A stretch of 57,215 nucleotides of DNA, taken from positions 1-57,215 of the forward strand of contig CAZWSX010000037.1 in NCBI GenBank assembly GCA_964636985.1, written 5' to 3'. Positions 18,054 to 25,678 of this stretch are shown one piece after another. The position numbers and the translations under genes were made by a program. This stretch comes from CAZWSX01 sp964636985. GTDB lineage: Bacteria; Planctomycetota; Planctomycetia; Pirellulales; Pirellulaceae. Below the pieces are notes generated by a model. The model made no database searches. It was given only the letters and a program-made list of their open reading frames with translations, and was not told the DNA's origin. Each line of letters begins with the position of its first letter. Within the stretch, counting starts at the first letter, position 1.

Positions 18054-19217
18054 ATGATTCAACGCCGCCTCATCCTTTGTCTTCTCGGCTTGCTCGTCAC
18101 CACCTCAGTATTTGCCCAGGAGCGACGTCAGCCTCCGCCGCAGTACAAATCGACAGAGATCAAGGAGGATGGAAAAGTCGCCTTCCGAGTCTATGCCCCC
18201 AAGGCGGAAAGCGTCCGCCTCTCGAGCAGCGATATCCAGTTCGGGTCTCCTGCCGACGGGGAACTGAAGAAAGGAGACAACGGCGTCTGGGAAGTCACGG
18301 TCGGCCCCCTACCGGCTGGGGCGTACCGTTACACGTTCAACGTCGATGGCGTGAACGTCCTCGACACGCAAAACACATCGACGAGTGAAGCCAACACCAC
18401 CATCTTCAGTTTGCTCTACGTCCCAGGTTCGCCCCTATTCGATACCACCGAAGTTCCTCACGGTGCTGTGTCCGAGGTGACCTACTATTCGAAGTCGTTG
18501 GGACGTCACCGGCGGGCACACGTTTACACGCCGCCTGGTTATGAACGCAACGACGAGAAGTACCCGGTCTTCTACTTGTTGCACGGCGCCAGCGACAGCG
18601 ACGACTCGTGGTCGACCGTCGGCCGCGCGGGGCAAATTCTCGACAACCTGATCGCCGCCGGCAAAGCCAAGCCGATGGTCGTCGTGATGCCCAACGGCCA
18701 CACCGGTTCCTTTCGATTTGGTCCGGGCGGCAACGACTTCGAAAAACAAATGACCGACTTTGAAGCCGACTTCATCAAAGACTTGAAGCCCTACATCGAA
18801 AGCAACTATCGACTGATCAACGATCGCCAGCACCGTGCGATTGCCGGGCTATCGATGGGCGGAGCTCAAACCCTCAACATCGGCTTCAGTAACCCGGATC
18901 AGTTCTCCTACCTGGGCGTTTACAGCTCGGGCGTTTTCGGCATCACCGGCGGCTTCGGCGGGGCTCCGCCCAGCACTGCCTGGGAAGATAAGTACAAGGC
19001 TACGCTCGACAACGCCGATCTGATGCGCGACCTGCGCACCGTTTGGTTCGCGACTGGCAAACAAGACTTCCTGCTGAGCACTTCCCAGAAAACCGTCGAG
19101 ATGCTCAAGAGCCACAAGCTCGACGTGACGTATAAAGAAACCGACGGCGGCCACGTCTGGGCGAATTGGCGCGAGTATCTTGGCGAATTCGCTCCGATGT
19201 TATTTCAAGAGAAGTAA
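18054..19217 (+). CDS. Exported esterase of the enterochelin/feruloyl esterase type
   Basis: The protein has 387 residues with a signal peptide (LILCLLGLLVTTSVFAQ). Residues about 30-125 resemble the Ig-like early-set (CBM48-type) domain: KVAFRVYAPKAESVRL and GAYRYTFNVDGV. The catalytic alpha/beta-hydrolase half has PVFYLLHGASDSDDSW, nucleophile elbow GLSMGG with Ser267, and a C-terminal GGHVWANWR that supplies the histidine. This domain order is that of Fes-like and XynZ-type esterases acting on esters of plant or algal polysaccharides. I used ATG 18054; no strong ribosome site is visible. The stop is eight bases from the convergent DUF362 gene. Substrate remains open. Confidence 0.88.
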   Translation: MIQRRLILCLLGLLVTTSVFAQERRQPPPQYKSTEIKEDGKVAFRVYAPKAESVRLSSSDIQFGSPADGELKKGDNGVWEVTVGPLPAGAYRYTFNVDGVNVLDTQNTSTSEANTTIFSLLYVPGSPLFDTTEVPHGAVSEVTYYSKSLGRHRRAHVYTPPGYERNDEKYPVFYLLHGASDSDDSWSTVGRAGQILDNLIAAGKAKPMVVVMPNGHTGSFRFGPGGNDFEKQMTDFEADFIKDLKPYIESNYRLINDRQHRAIAGLSMGGAQTLNIGFSNPDQFSYLGVYSSGVFGITGGFGGAPPSTAWEDKYKATLDNADLMRDLRTVWFATGKQDFLLSTSQKTVEMLKSHKLDVTYKETDGGHVWANWREYLGEFAPMLFQEK

Positions 19218-19225
19218 TTCGTTGC

Positions 19226-20308
19226 CTAAGTTACTTGCACGCCGCGATGCTTGACGTATTTGCGGAGCCCCTCGCGGTCGAGCACCTTAAAGGGGCTTTG
19301 CAGCGGTTGCCAGGCTTCGCCGCGCTGGTAGATGGCGGCGTCGCCGATCGGGCCTAATCCTCCCAAGGCGGCAAATTGCAGATATTCAATCTGCGTGGGA
19401 TCGACGTCCATGACGCGGCAGCACGTGGCGTCGACCGCTGTGGGAACGGTGCCGATAATCACCAGCCCCATGTGTTTGAGGCTGCCCATGATCGGCCCAT
19501 CCCCTTCCATGCAATCGATGGCATCGACGATTACGACGGTCTTCGGCAGCGACGCGTTGATATCGAAGACCGTGTTGGGAATGCCGTTATGGTGGAGCAC
19601 ATTCTTGGGCCAACCGTAACGGATGCCCGGAATCACGCCGTACATGTTCTTAAGCCCCGCCGTCACGCCCACCCAGTGGTGCGTTTTCATTTTCGGCATC
19701 GAGACGATCAAGTCGGCCTCAATCACCGATTGGGGAAAGTAAAAGCCTTTCAATTTCGGCGCGATCTTCCCTTTATTGAAGACGAACTGGGTGGCTTCGT
19801 AATTCAAGTCGCGGAAATCCAAGTCGCCCGCTTCCAGCGCTTCACCGACACCTGAGTCGATGAGTGCAGCCTCGGTATCGCGAATATGCCCCGGGCCCTC
19901 ACCGACGATGACTTTGGCGTCCAATTTGCGAAAGTACTCGGCCGCGGCCAGGATCATTCGCGGCTCTGTCGTCATGTGGGGAGAATCCTTGCGTGGCTCC
20001 ACCATGTTGGGTTTGAGCAGAACGGTTTTCCCCTTGAGGTTCTTCGGTTCGAGCCCCGTCGCGGCAAAGCCATCCCGAATCGTGCGGGTCAAATCACCGG
20101 CGTACGTTTGATTGCGCGCGACAAAGACACTCGCCTGGCGTACCCCTTTGGTCTTGTAGGCCCGATACGCCGCTGCGCCGACCAAGCCCGCCGCAGTCAA
20201 ACCGGCCATCGCTAGCCACTGTCGACGGTTTGTTTCACCATCTGGCGAGTCTGGCTTAGGTGGCTGCGACGATGCGATTTTCCACTCGATTGGTTCGTTG
20301 TCGCTCAC
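19226..20308 (-). CDS. DUF362 domain protein with Tat-type signal
   Basis: The protein has 360 residues. An RRQWLAMAGL motif followed by a hydrophobic stretch (residues about 27-45) is a twin-arginine signal, so a folded, possibly metal-bearing protein should be exported or anchored. The DUF362 core is clear: KTVLLKPNMVEP, VIVGEGPGHIRDTEAAL, LIVSMPKMKTHHWVGVTAGLKNMYG and VDAIDCMEGDGP. DUF362 proteins are often linked to iron-sulfur proteins, but no ferredoxin cysteines are seen here. Biochemical role unknown. It follows the terpene-cyclase-like gene on the same strand with a 31-base gap, so the two are probably co-transcribed. Confidence 0.85.
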   Translation of the reverse strand: MSDNEPIEWKIASSQPPKPDSPDGETNRRQWLAMAGLTAAGLVGAAAYRAYKTKGVRQASVFVARNQTYAGDLTRTIRDGFAATGLEPKNLKGKTVLLKPNMVEPRKDSPHMTTEPRMILAAAEYFRKLDAKVIVGEGPGHIRDTEAALIDSGVGEALEAGDLDFRDLNYEATQFVFNKGKIAPKLKGFYFPQSVIEADLIVSMPKMKTHHWVGVTAGLKNMYGVIPGIRYGWPKNVLHHNGIPNTVFDINASLPKTVVIVDAIDCMEGDGPIMGSLKHMGLVIIGTVPTAVDATCCRVMDVDPTQIEYLQFAALGGLGPIGDAAIYQRGEAWQPLQSPFKVLDREGLRKYVKHRGVQVT

Positions 20309-20339
20309 AAGATATCCTTTGTGTGATCCAATCCAATCG

Positions 20340-21194
20340 CTAGGGGAGCGTGATCAACGCCGACTGAGTTCCTTGGACAGCCAAGGCCAGCAGTGCCAAT
20401 CGCTGCGTCGATGGATCTTTGGCGATCACTCGCTTGTAGGAGGCCTCAAGGAGTTCGTCGGCATTCTCTGGCCTGCGACCGTGAGCGGCCAAGCCAATCA
20501 TCGCCCAGCAAAGCGTATTATTCGCTTTGACCATTCCTTCGGCTTCCAGATAGTCGAGCGTTCTCGATAGCCGTCCGGTGAAGTCCGCTTGCTTCGCGAG
20601 TCCTGTCGCCACAATTCCGCTGGGGTGAACATGCGGGCGAAGGAGTTGCCCCAACACAATCGTGTTGCCGTAGTTGCATCCGCCATCCGGCAACAATCGA
20701 TCGAGCATCACCTTGATCCCCTCGATCGTTCGCGGGTGTTCGCTTTCGCCTAGCGCACGCAGTGCAAGCACCGCGAATGTGGTCGGCTCGAGCCACGAGT
20801 GCGTGTCCTCCGCCCAAGGCCAGGCGATCAAAGTCACGTCGTGCCCGACCTCGTCGGAGACCGGTACCGGCTTGCCAACCACGGAAAGGAGCCACTGTTC
20901 GCCGTTGAAGATGTGGGTGAAGTGTTTCTTGGCGTCTACGGCCCGCCACGCCAAGATCGCGAGGCTGGTGGGCCATCCCGGCCACGAGGTGCGCGGCTGC
21001 ACGGGAACGGAGCCATCCGGCAACTGGAGCTTCGCCAGAAAGTCCGCGGCCTTGATGGCTGCCTTCATCCGATCGTCCCTCGCCAGCGCCATTGCCGCGT
21101 AGGCGGTCGGTTCAGCTCCTTCGATCGCGCCGACGTGGTATCCCCCAACCGCGGCCGCAGCAAGCCGGTCGAAGAGTTCATCTTTCCACGACAT
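20340..21194 (-). CDS. Terpene cyclase/prenyltransferase-like alpha/alpha-barrel protein
   Basis: The protein has 284 residues from ATG 21194; an in-frame GTG at 21242 would add 16. It has repeated helical units of the squalene-hopene-cyclase/prenyltransferase toroid: EPTAYAAMALARDDRMKAA, then AADFLAKLQLPDGSVPVQ, SLAILAWRAV, EPTTFAVLALRALG and LLPDGGCNYGN. The QW-like LQLPDGS turns are present, but the protein is about half the length of a full cyclase and I do not see the DxDD catalytic motif. It is therefore more likely a structural or binding relative than an active cyclase. It is paired with the DUF362 gene downstream and diverges from the bioF-type gene. Confidence 0.7.
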   Translation of the reverse strand: MSWKDELFDRLAAAAVGGYHVGAIEGAEPTAYAAMALARDDRMKAAIKAADFLAKLQLPDGSVPVQPRTSWPGWPTSLAILAWRAVDAKKHFTHIFNGEQWLLSVVGKPVPVSDEVGHDVTLIAWPWAEDTHSWLEPTTFAVLALRALGESEHPRTIEGIKVMLDRLLPDGGCNYGNTIVLGQLLRPHVHPSGIVATGLAKQADFTGRLSRTLDYLEAEGMVKANNTLCWAMIGLAAHGRRPENADELLEASYKRVIAKDPSTQRLALLALAVQGTQSALITLP

Positions 21195-21243
21195 AGGGCC
21201 AACCCACGAGAGAGGTCTTGGCGTGCGGTGCCCAGCTAGCACG

Positions 21244-21249
21244 TATAAT
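21244..21249 (+). promoter_or_regulatory. Likely -10 box upstream of the bioF-type gene
   Basis: A perfect TATAAT lies 41 bases before the bioF-type ATG. The best -35 candidate, TTGGCG at 21218-21223, is 20 bases away, longer than usual, so only the -10 element is proposed. Confidence 0.4.
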
Positions 21250-21290
21250 GTCGCACCCTAGATTCATCTTATCGACATTTTCCATCGCCT

Positions 21291-22460
21291 ATGACTACCG
21301 ACCCTTTGGCTTGGATTACCAACGAGTTAGATCAACTCGAAAAGCAGGCTCTACGGAGGCAGCCGGCGGTCCGTGAGAACGCGGGCGATGGGGCCAAAGT
21401 CGTTTGGAATGGCACAACCTACGCGAATTTCGGCTCGAACGACTACCTCGGTCTGGCGAACGATCCTCGAATACGGCAAGCAGCGGAGGCGGCGATAGCG
21501 TCCCACGGCTGGGGAGCCGGCGCCAGCCCCGTTGTCTCAGGCAGAACCGACCTCCACGCCTTACTCGAACGTCGCCTGGCGGAGGTTGAAGGAACTGAAT
21601 CGGCGCTGCTCTTCACCACAGGCTACGCCGCCAACGCGGGAACCATTCCCGCACTCGTAGGACCGGGTGACGTCGTTTTCAGTGACGCCCGCAACCACGC
21701 CAGCATCATCGATGGCTGCAAGCTCTCGGGAGCGAACGTTTGCATCTATCGCCACCTCGACGTGGATGACCTGGCCCGCCAGCTAACTGAAAGCGGAAAC
21801 GCCCGGCGAAAACTGATTGTCACCGACTCGCTTTTCAGCATGGATGGCGATATCGCGCCGCTCGCGCAAATCGCCAATCTGGCGAGGGAGCACGGCGCCA
21901 TGCTAATGGTCGACGAAGCTCACGCGACAGGTGTTTTCGGCGCCGGCGGGCGTGGAGCCTGCGAAGCTGCGCACGTCGAAGAAGGAGTGCACATCCGCGT
22001 TGGAACCCTCAGCAAAGCACTTGGTTCGCACGGAGGCTTCGTCGTCGGCTCGCGATTGTTGATCGACTGGCTGATCAATCGAGCGCGCCCTTACTTCTTC
22101 TCGACCTCAGCGCCGGCGGCCATCGCAGCCGCGGGATTGGCGGCGATTGAAATCGTTCGCTCAGAACCGCACCGGCGCAAACAAGTTTTGCAATCCGCGG
22201 AACAATTGCGATCTCGGTTGCGAGCCAATGGTTGGAATGTCGGGCAAAGCGCCGGCCAAATCGTTCCAGTCATCGTCGGTGTTCCCGCGCGGGCGTTATC
22301 GCTCGCAGCGAAACTGCGTGAGCAGGGAATCTATGTTCCGGCAATTCGCCCGCCGTCGGTTCCGCCGGGCGAATCGCTCTTGCGGATCAGCTTGAGCTAC
22401 GCCCACAGCGACTGCGATTTGGATCACCTCATCGAGTCGCTGGGCAGGTCATCGGGTTGA
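21291..22460 (+). CDS. bioF: 8-amino-7-oxononanoate synthase family PLP enzyme
   Basis: The protein has 389 residues of the alpha-oxoamine synthase family, which joins an acyl-CoA to an amino acid with loss of CO2. For BioF this is pimeloyl-thioester plus L-alanine in biotin synthesis. Visible motifs: NFGSNDYLGLANDP, FTTGYAANAG, SDARNHASIIDGCKLSG, LIVTDSLFSMDGDIAPL, MVDEAHATGVFG and GTLSKALGSHGG with the PLP lysine at Lys242. Glycine C-acetyltransferase and sphingolipid-type synthases share all of these. No other biotin gene is nearby, so the symbol rests on overall resemblance and length. Its last 12 bases overlap the convergent gene at 22449. Confidence 0.82.
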   Translation: MTTDPLAWITNELDQLEKQALRRQPAVRENAGDGAKVVWNGTTYANFGSNDYLGLANDPRIRQAAEAAIASHGWGAGASPVVSGRTDLHALLERRLAEVEGTESALLFTTGYAANAGTIPALVGPGDVVFSDARNHASIIDGCKLSGANVCIYRHLDVDDLARQLTESGNARRKLIVTDSLFSMDGDIAPLAQIANLAREHGAMLMVDEAHATGVFGAGGRGACEAAHVEEGVHIRVGTLSKALGSHGGFVVGSRLLIDWLINRARPYFFSTSAPAAIAAAGLAAIEIVRSEPHRRKQVLQSAEQLRSRLRANGWNVGQSAGQIVPVIVGVPARALSLAAKLREQGIYVPAIRPPSVPPGESLLRISLSYAHSDCDLDHLIESLGRSSG

Positions 22461-22997
22461 ACTGGGCTTACGTACGACGGGTTCTTTTCCTGCTGGTTCG
22501 TCGAGGCTAGCCACTTCGAGCACATAGCCGCTTCGCGAACATTCTGCCGTGTACGGAAACCGAATCCGCGACCGTTCTGGAACACGATCGTCGAGCTTCG
22601 CGAGAAAGCCAAGATCGTCGTCGACCATCCAAATCACGAGCGATTTGCTCTCTTCGGTGAATTGGATGGCATCGAAATCAAACTTGGCGCCATCGATCTC
22701 TTCTACTTCTTGCCATCCCTTCCCGCTGAGGATTTTCTTAGGAAACAGCGAGCGATTCTTATTGATGGCGGGCATGAGCTGAACAGGCCGATCCCCTGCG
22801 AGTTGCTCATCCAAAGCCTTGTTGGGCTCGATCTTGTCGCGAATTCGGAATCCATTGCCGGTAAACTTCCACAACGTGAATGGATTGCCCGTTGCAGGTG
22901 CAGACGAAAGGACGGTTTTGTCGTCGCGACTCGGCTCAGCGGCCAATGCCAACGACACGGTGAGTCCAAAAACGATCAACATCGGACGTAAGAACAT
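22449..22997 (-). CDS. Small exported protein of unknown function
   Basis: The protein has 182 residues. ATG 22997 is preceded by GGAG and followed by a signal peptide (RPMLIVFGLTVSLALAAE). The mature part has no cysteine pattern or repeat I recognise. It contains a beta-rich segment GNPFTLWKFTGNGFRIRD and a charged tail with EVEEIDGAKFDFDAIQF and VIWMVDDDLGFLAKLDDR. It may be periplasmic. The reading frame extends upstream of the chosen start, but that stretch lacks protein character. It converges with and slightly overlaps the bioF-type gene. I do not assign a function. Confidence 0.7.
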   Translation of the reverse strand: MFLRPMLIVFGLTVSLALAAEPSRDDKTVLSSAPATGNPFTLWKFTGNGFRIRDKIEPNKALDEQLAGDRPVQLMPAINKNRSLFPKKILSGKGWQEVEEIDGAKFDFDAIQFTEESKSLVIWMVDDDLGFLAKLDDRVPERSRIRFPYTAECSRSGYVLEVASLDEPAGKEPVVRKPSSTR

Positions 22998-23140
22998 AGG
23001 ACTGCTCCGGTAAACACCACGCGGCGCGTCTGGACAATCGTTTGCCCAAGGAAGTGGCAATTCCGCGTTGACGCTCAGAGAGTAGAATCGCTCGCAGCCG
23101 CCAATGTTTCGCGGCGTTGCGCCGTCGTTACAGAAGAGTG

Positions 23141-23341
23141 CTAGCCGCGCCCGCCTTCGCAGCACGTTTCGCAGATGGTGTGGCAAACCTTGCACTGGAG
23201 TTTGCCGCGGATTTCGATCAGAACCCCGCCGCATACGGGACAGGCGGGGCGAGAAGGTCCGCAGGATGCCGAACCGCCGCTTGCGCTAGCGGCTGGAATC
23301 TCTTCAACCTTGTGATCGTAGTCGGGGCGATTGCTCTTCAT
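23141..23341 (-). CDS. Small zinc-ribbon protein
   Basis: The protein has 66 residues. The N-terminal half is polar and probably disordered. The C-terminal half has CPVCGG and a CKVCH-type knuckle about 15 residues later, together a likely four-cysteine zinc ribbon, followed by CETCCEGG, which adds three more cysteines. It starts nine bases after the stop of the dehydrogenase gene on the same strand, so both are probably one transcript. Such mini-ribbons often bind nucleic acid or partner proteins; here the role is unknown. Confidence 0.7.
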   Translation of the reverse strand: MKSNRPDYDHKVEEIPAASASGGSASCGPSRPACPVCGGVLIEIRGKLQCKVCHTICETCCEGGRG

Positions 23342-23350
23342 CGCAGCGGC

Positions 23351-24271
23351 CTACGCCCGGTTCTTCCAATCGATCCCCGACATTCGCGCCAATGCCAGTT
23401 GCAGGGCTTGAACGCCTAAGCGGCTGCCGCCCGTTGATGCGAGCGAAACGTAAAGCTGCTGCGCAAGTCCCAATCCGGGGAGCGAAAGTCCCATCCGATT
23501 GGCTTCGGTGAGAGCGATCCCCATGTCTTTAATAAAATGCTCCACGTAGAAGCCGGGATCGAAGTTACCGTTGATCATCCGCGGTCCGTAGTTCGACAGC
23601 GACCAGCTTCCGGCTGCGCCGCCCGACACCGACTGCAGTACCGTATTCAGATCGAGCCCCGCTTTGTACGCATACAAGAGCGCCTCGCAAACGCCGATGA
23701 TGCCCGTGGCAATGAGCGTTTGGTTCACCATCTTGGTGTGCTGGCCGGCGCCGGGGCCTCCCTGGCGGACAATCGTTTTCCCCATGCACTCAAAGCACGG
23801 CTGGAGGGCGGCAACCACATCGGCGTCGCCACCGATCATGATCGAGAGCCGGGCTTCCTTCGCGCCGATATCGCCGCCGGAAACAGGAGCATCGACTGCA
23901 TAAACGCCCTTCGCTTTCGCGGCCCCTGCGATTTCCACGGCCAGCGAGGGCTCGCTTGTCGTCATGTCGACCAGGAACGCCCCTTCTTTTAGACCGGCCA
24001 AGGCCCCGTTCTGGCCCAGCGTGACTTCACGAACGTCGCGCGGATATCCGACGATCGTAAACACGACGTCGCTCTGCTTGGCCACCGCCATGGGACTATC
24101 GGCCCAACCGGCTCCTCGTTCGATCAGGCCGGCGGCTTTATCGCGGTTTCGGTTGTAGACCGTGGCCTTATACCCTTTGGCCATCAGGTGCCCGCACATG
24201 CTTTGGCCCATGACGCCGGTGCCAATCCAACCGATGCGTGTGTTGTCTGGGGTAAGCGAGCGAAGAGCCAT
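23351..24271 (-). CDS. 3-hydroxyisobutyrate dehydrogenase-family NAD(P)-dependent oxidoreductase
   Basis: The protein has 306 residues of the beta-hydroxyacid dehydrogenase family. IGWIGTGVMGQSMCGHLMAKG is the Rossmann dinucleotide motif; VDMTTSEPSLAVEIA and VDAPVSGGDIGAKEARLSIMIGG form the substrate loop; the catalytic lysine lies in GAGQHTKMVNQ. Members oxidise 3-hydroxyisobutyrate, tartronate semialdehyde or related acids with NAD(P). The asparagine in VYNRN after the second beta strand is common to NADP-using members, which hints at cofactor choice without proving it. The zinc-ribbon gene follows directly. The substrate cannot be chosen from this context. Confidence 0.9.
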   Translation of the reverse strand: MALRSLTPDNTRIGWIGTGVMGQSMCGHLMAKGYKATVYNRNRDKAAGLIERGAGWADSPMAVAKQSDVVFTIVGYPRDVREVTLGQNGALAGLKEGAFLVDMTTSEPSLAVEIAGAAKAKGVYAVDAPVSGGDIGAKEARLSIMIGGDADVVAALQPCFECMGKTIVRQGGPGAGQHTKMVNQTLIATGIIGVCEALLYAYKAGLDLNTVLQSVSGGAAGSWSLSNYGPRMINGNFDPGFYVEHFIKDMGIALTEANRMGLSLPGLGLAQQLYVSLASTGGSRLGVQALQLALARMSGIDWKNRA

Positions 24272-24403
24272 GCGTTTGCGCCTTGGGTAATCTGAAAACG
24301 GAATCCTTAATGAACCCGTCCAAGATAACCAACAGGGCGCTGGCTCGCGAGAAGAGCAGGGGAGGCGTGTTCGGGCCGCCCGTGAAAACTTTGCCGCCGA
24401 AAA

Positions 24404-25159
24404 CTACTCGCACAGACAACTGCGATTGCTGGCGCGACAATAGCGCCAGCTGTCATCCTCGCGTGAGATAACTCCCGATGAAAGGATGCCGTTGGGAGTC
24501 GCGGCAAAACCAAGGTGCGGACTTTCCCTCAGCAGGTCCATGCTTTCCCTGGAAACATGGCCCCCGCGCAGATCGATCGATCGCAAGCGAGGAAGTCCCA
24601 CAAGCAATTGAACCGTCTTATCGCCAACCCTCGAACCCGTGAAATCGGCGGATTGCAAGTTGCGCAGGTCTGCGACCGCAGGGAACTCGCCGTCTTCAAA
24701 TTCGCAAAACTGGGCTTTGAGCCACCCCATCGACTCCGCTTTTCCGAGCGCTCGCATCCCTTCAAACTCGACGTGAACGTGCTCCAAAACTAGCGTTTCG
24801 AGGTGAGGAAACTGGCCGAGCAGTTCCAAAACTTCCTTGGATATATGGCGAGATTCCATGGGCACCGACTGGTACCCCACCAGCGAAATCTCAACCACGC
24901 GCCGCTGTCCCAGAAATGCCGTCAGCTCGTTGTTGGGTTCGCGAACCCACTCGACCGACACCTTGATCGAGTCCCCGCAGCGGTGCTCGAGTTCATCGAC
25001 CATCCGCCACTGAGACCATGTCTCTCGCAGTGCTTGGCCCCAGGCAAGGACCGGAGCGGGCAAGATTGTTAGGATCAACAGGCCCAATAGCCCAAATTGC
25101 AAACGTCTTCTTCGCAGTTGGGGTTTAGGAAGCTTCTTCGCTTCGGCTGTATTATTCAT
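24404..25159 (-). CDS. Membrane-anchored leucine-rich-repeat-like protein
   Basis: The protein has 251 residues. A basic start (QLRRRRLQF) leads into one hydrophobic helix (GLLGLLILTILPAPVLAW, about 23-41), an arrangement seen in many planctomycete membrane-anchored proteins. The C-terminal part has LRR-like units: FPHLETLVLEHVHVEFEGM, LRNLQSADFTGSRVGDKTV and LPRLRSIDLRGGHVSRESM, each about 24 residues. The protein should face the periplasm or paryphoplasm and bind another protein. No partner gene is apparent; the nearest same-strand gene starts 132 bases downstream. Confidence 0.72.
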   Translation of the reverse strand: MNNTAEAKKLPKPQLRRRRLQFGLLGLLILTILPAPVLAWGQALRETWSQWRMVDELEHRCGDSIKVSVEWVREPNNELTAFLGQRRVVEISLVGYQSVPMESRHISKEVLELLGQFPHLETLVLEHVHVEFEGMRALGKAESMGWLKAQFCEFEDGEFPAVADLRNLQSADFTGSRVGDKTVQLLVGLPRLRSIDLRGGHVSRESMDLLRESPHLGFAATPNGILSSGVISREDDSWRYCRASNRSCLCE

Positions 25160-25678
25160 GCGTATTTCCTGCCCTGCAGCGAGAATTGCTCGCCGTCATG
25201 TCCGCGTCATGGCTGGACTTTGCCACTTAAGGCAAAGCACGTGCCAACGATGATGGATCGACTCGTCGAGCGAACGCCCTCGAAAAAGCCAAAAGCCGCG
25301 AGCCATCTGCGGCCAACGGCAACCAATTTGCAGTTAGACGACGCGCCGCAGGCCCACTCCCGCCATTGTTTCGTTACACTTGCCCTGGAATCCCACCACT
25401 GATTACCACCCGGCCTGAGGGAAACTTGATTGACCTGAGGCTCCACGCACAACACAATAGACTTGGTTATGGAAAGTGTTGGCCCGTTGCCACGGTCACT
25501 TCCACTTTCTACGTGATCATCGAGGTTTTCAGCGCAACGTCTGCGTAAACTCCCGATGCTTGCGTTCCCACCCCCGCCTTAAATGCCTTCCTTGTTCGTC
25601 CCAACGTGCTGATTTGCCTAGTTACTAGGCAAGCTTCGCGATTGGATTCTGATTGTTCGTACGCTTGCGAGAGTCCCT
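25160..25678. other. 519-base intergenic region without recognisable gene
   Basis: The region separates the divergent LRR-like gene and the PPC-protein gene, so it should hold both promoters. Short open frames exist (one of 52 codons from about 25250 on the plus strand), but none has a ribosome site or recognisable motif. I see no tRNA, no strong hairpin and no convincing promoter pair. Confidence 0.4.

Noticed and set aside
21218..21249. Full sigma-70 promoter for the bioF-type gene
   Set aside because: TATAAT is perfect but the -35 candidate is 20 bases away; only the -10 box was kept.
22449..22460. Frameshift or misassembly at the overlap of the bioF-type gene and the small exported protein gene
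   Set aside because: A 12-base convergent overlap is normal; both reading frames are intact to their stops.
25250..25402. Small plus-strand frame starting MMDRLVERTPSKK
   Set aside because: No ribosome site, no known motif, and such short frames are expected by chance in GC-rich DNA.
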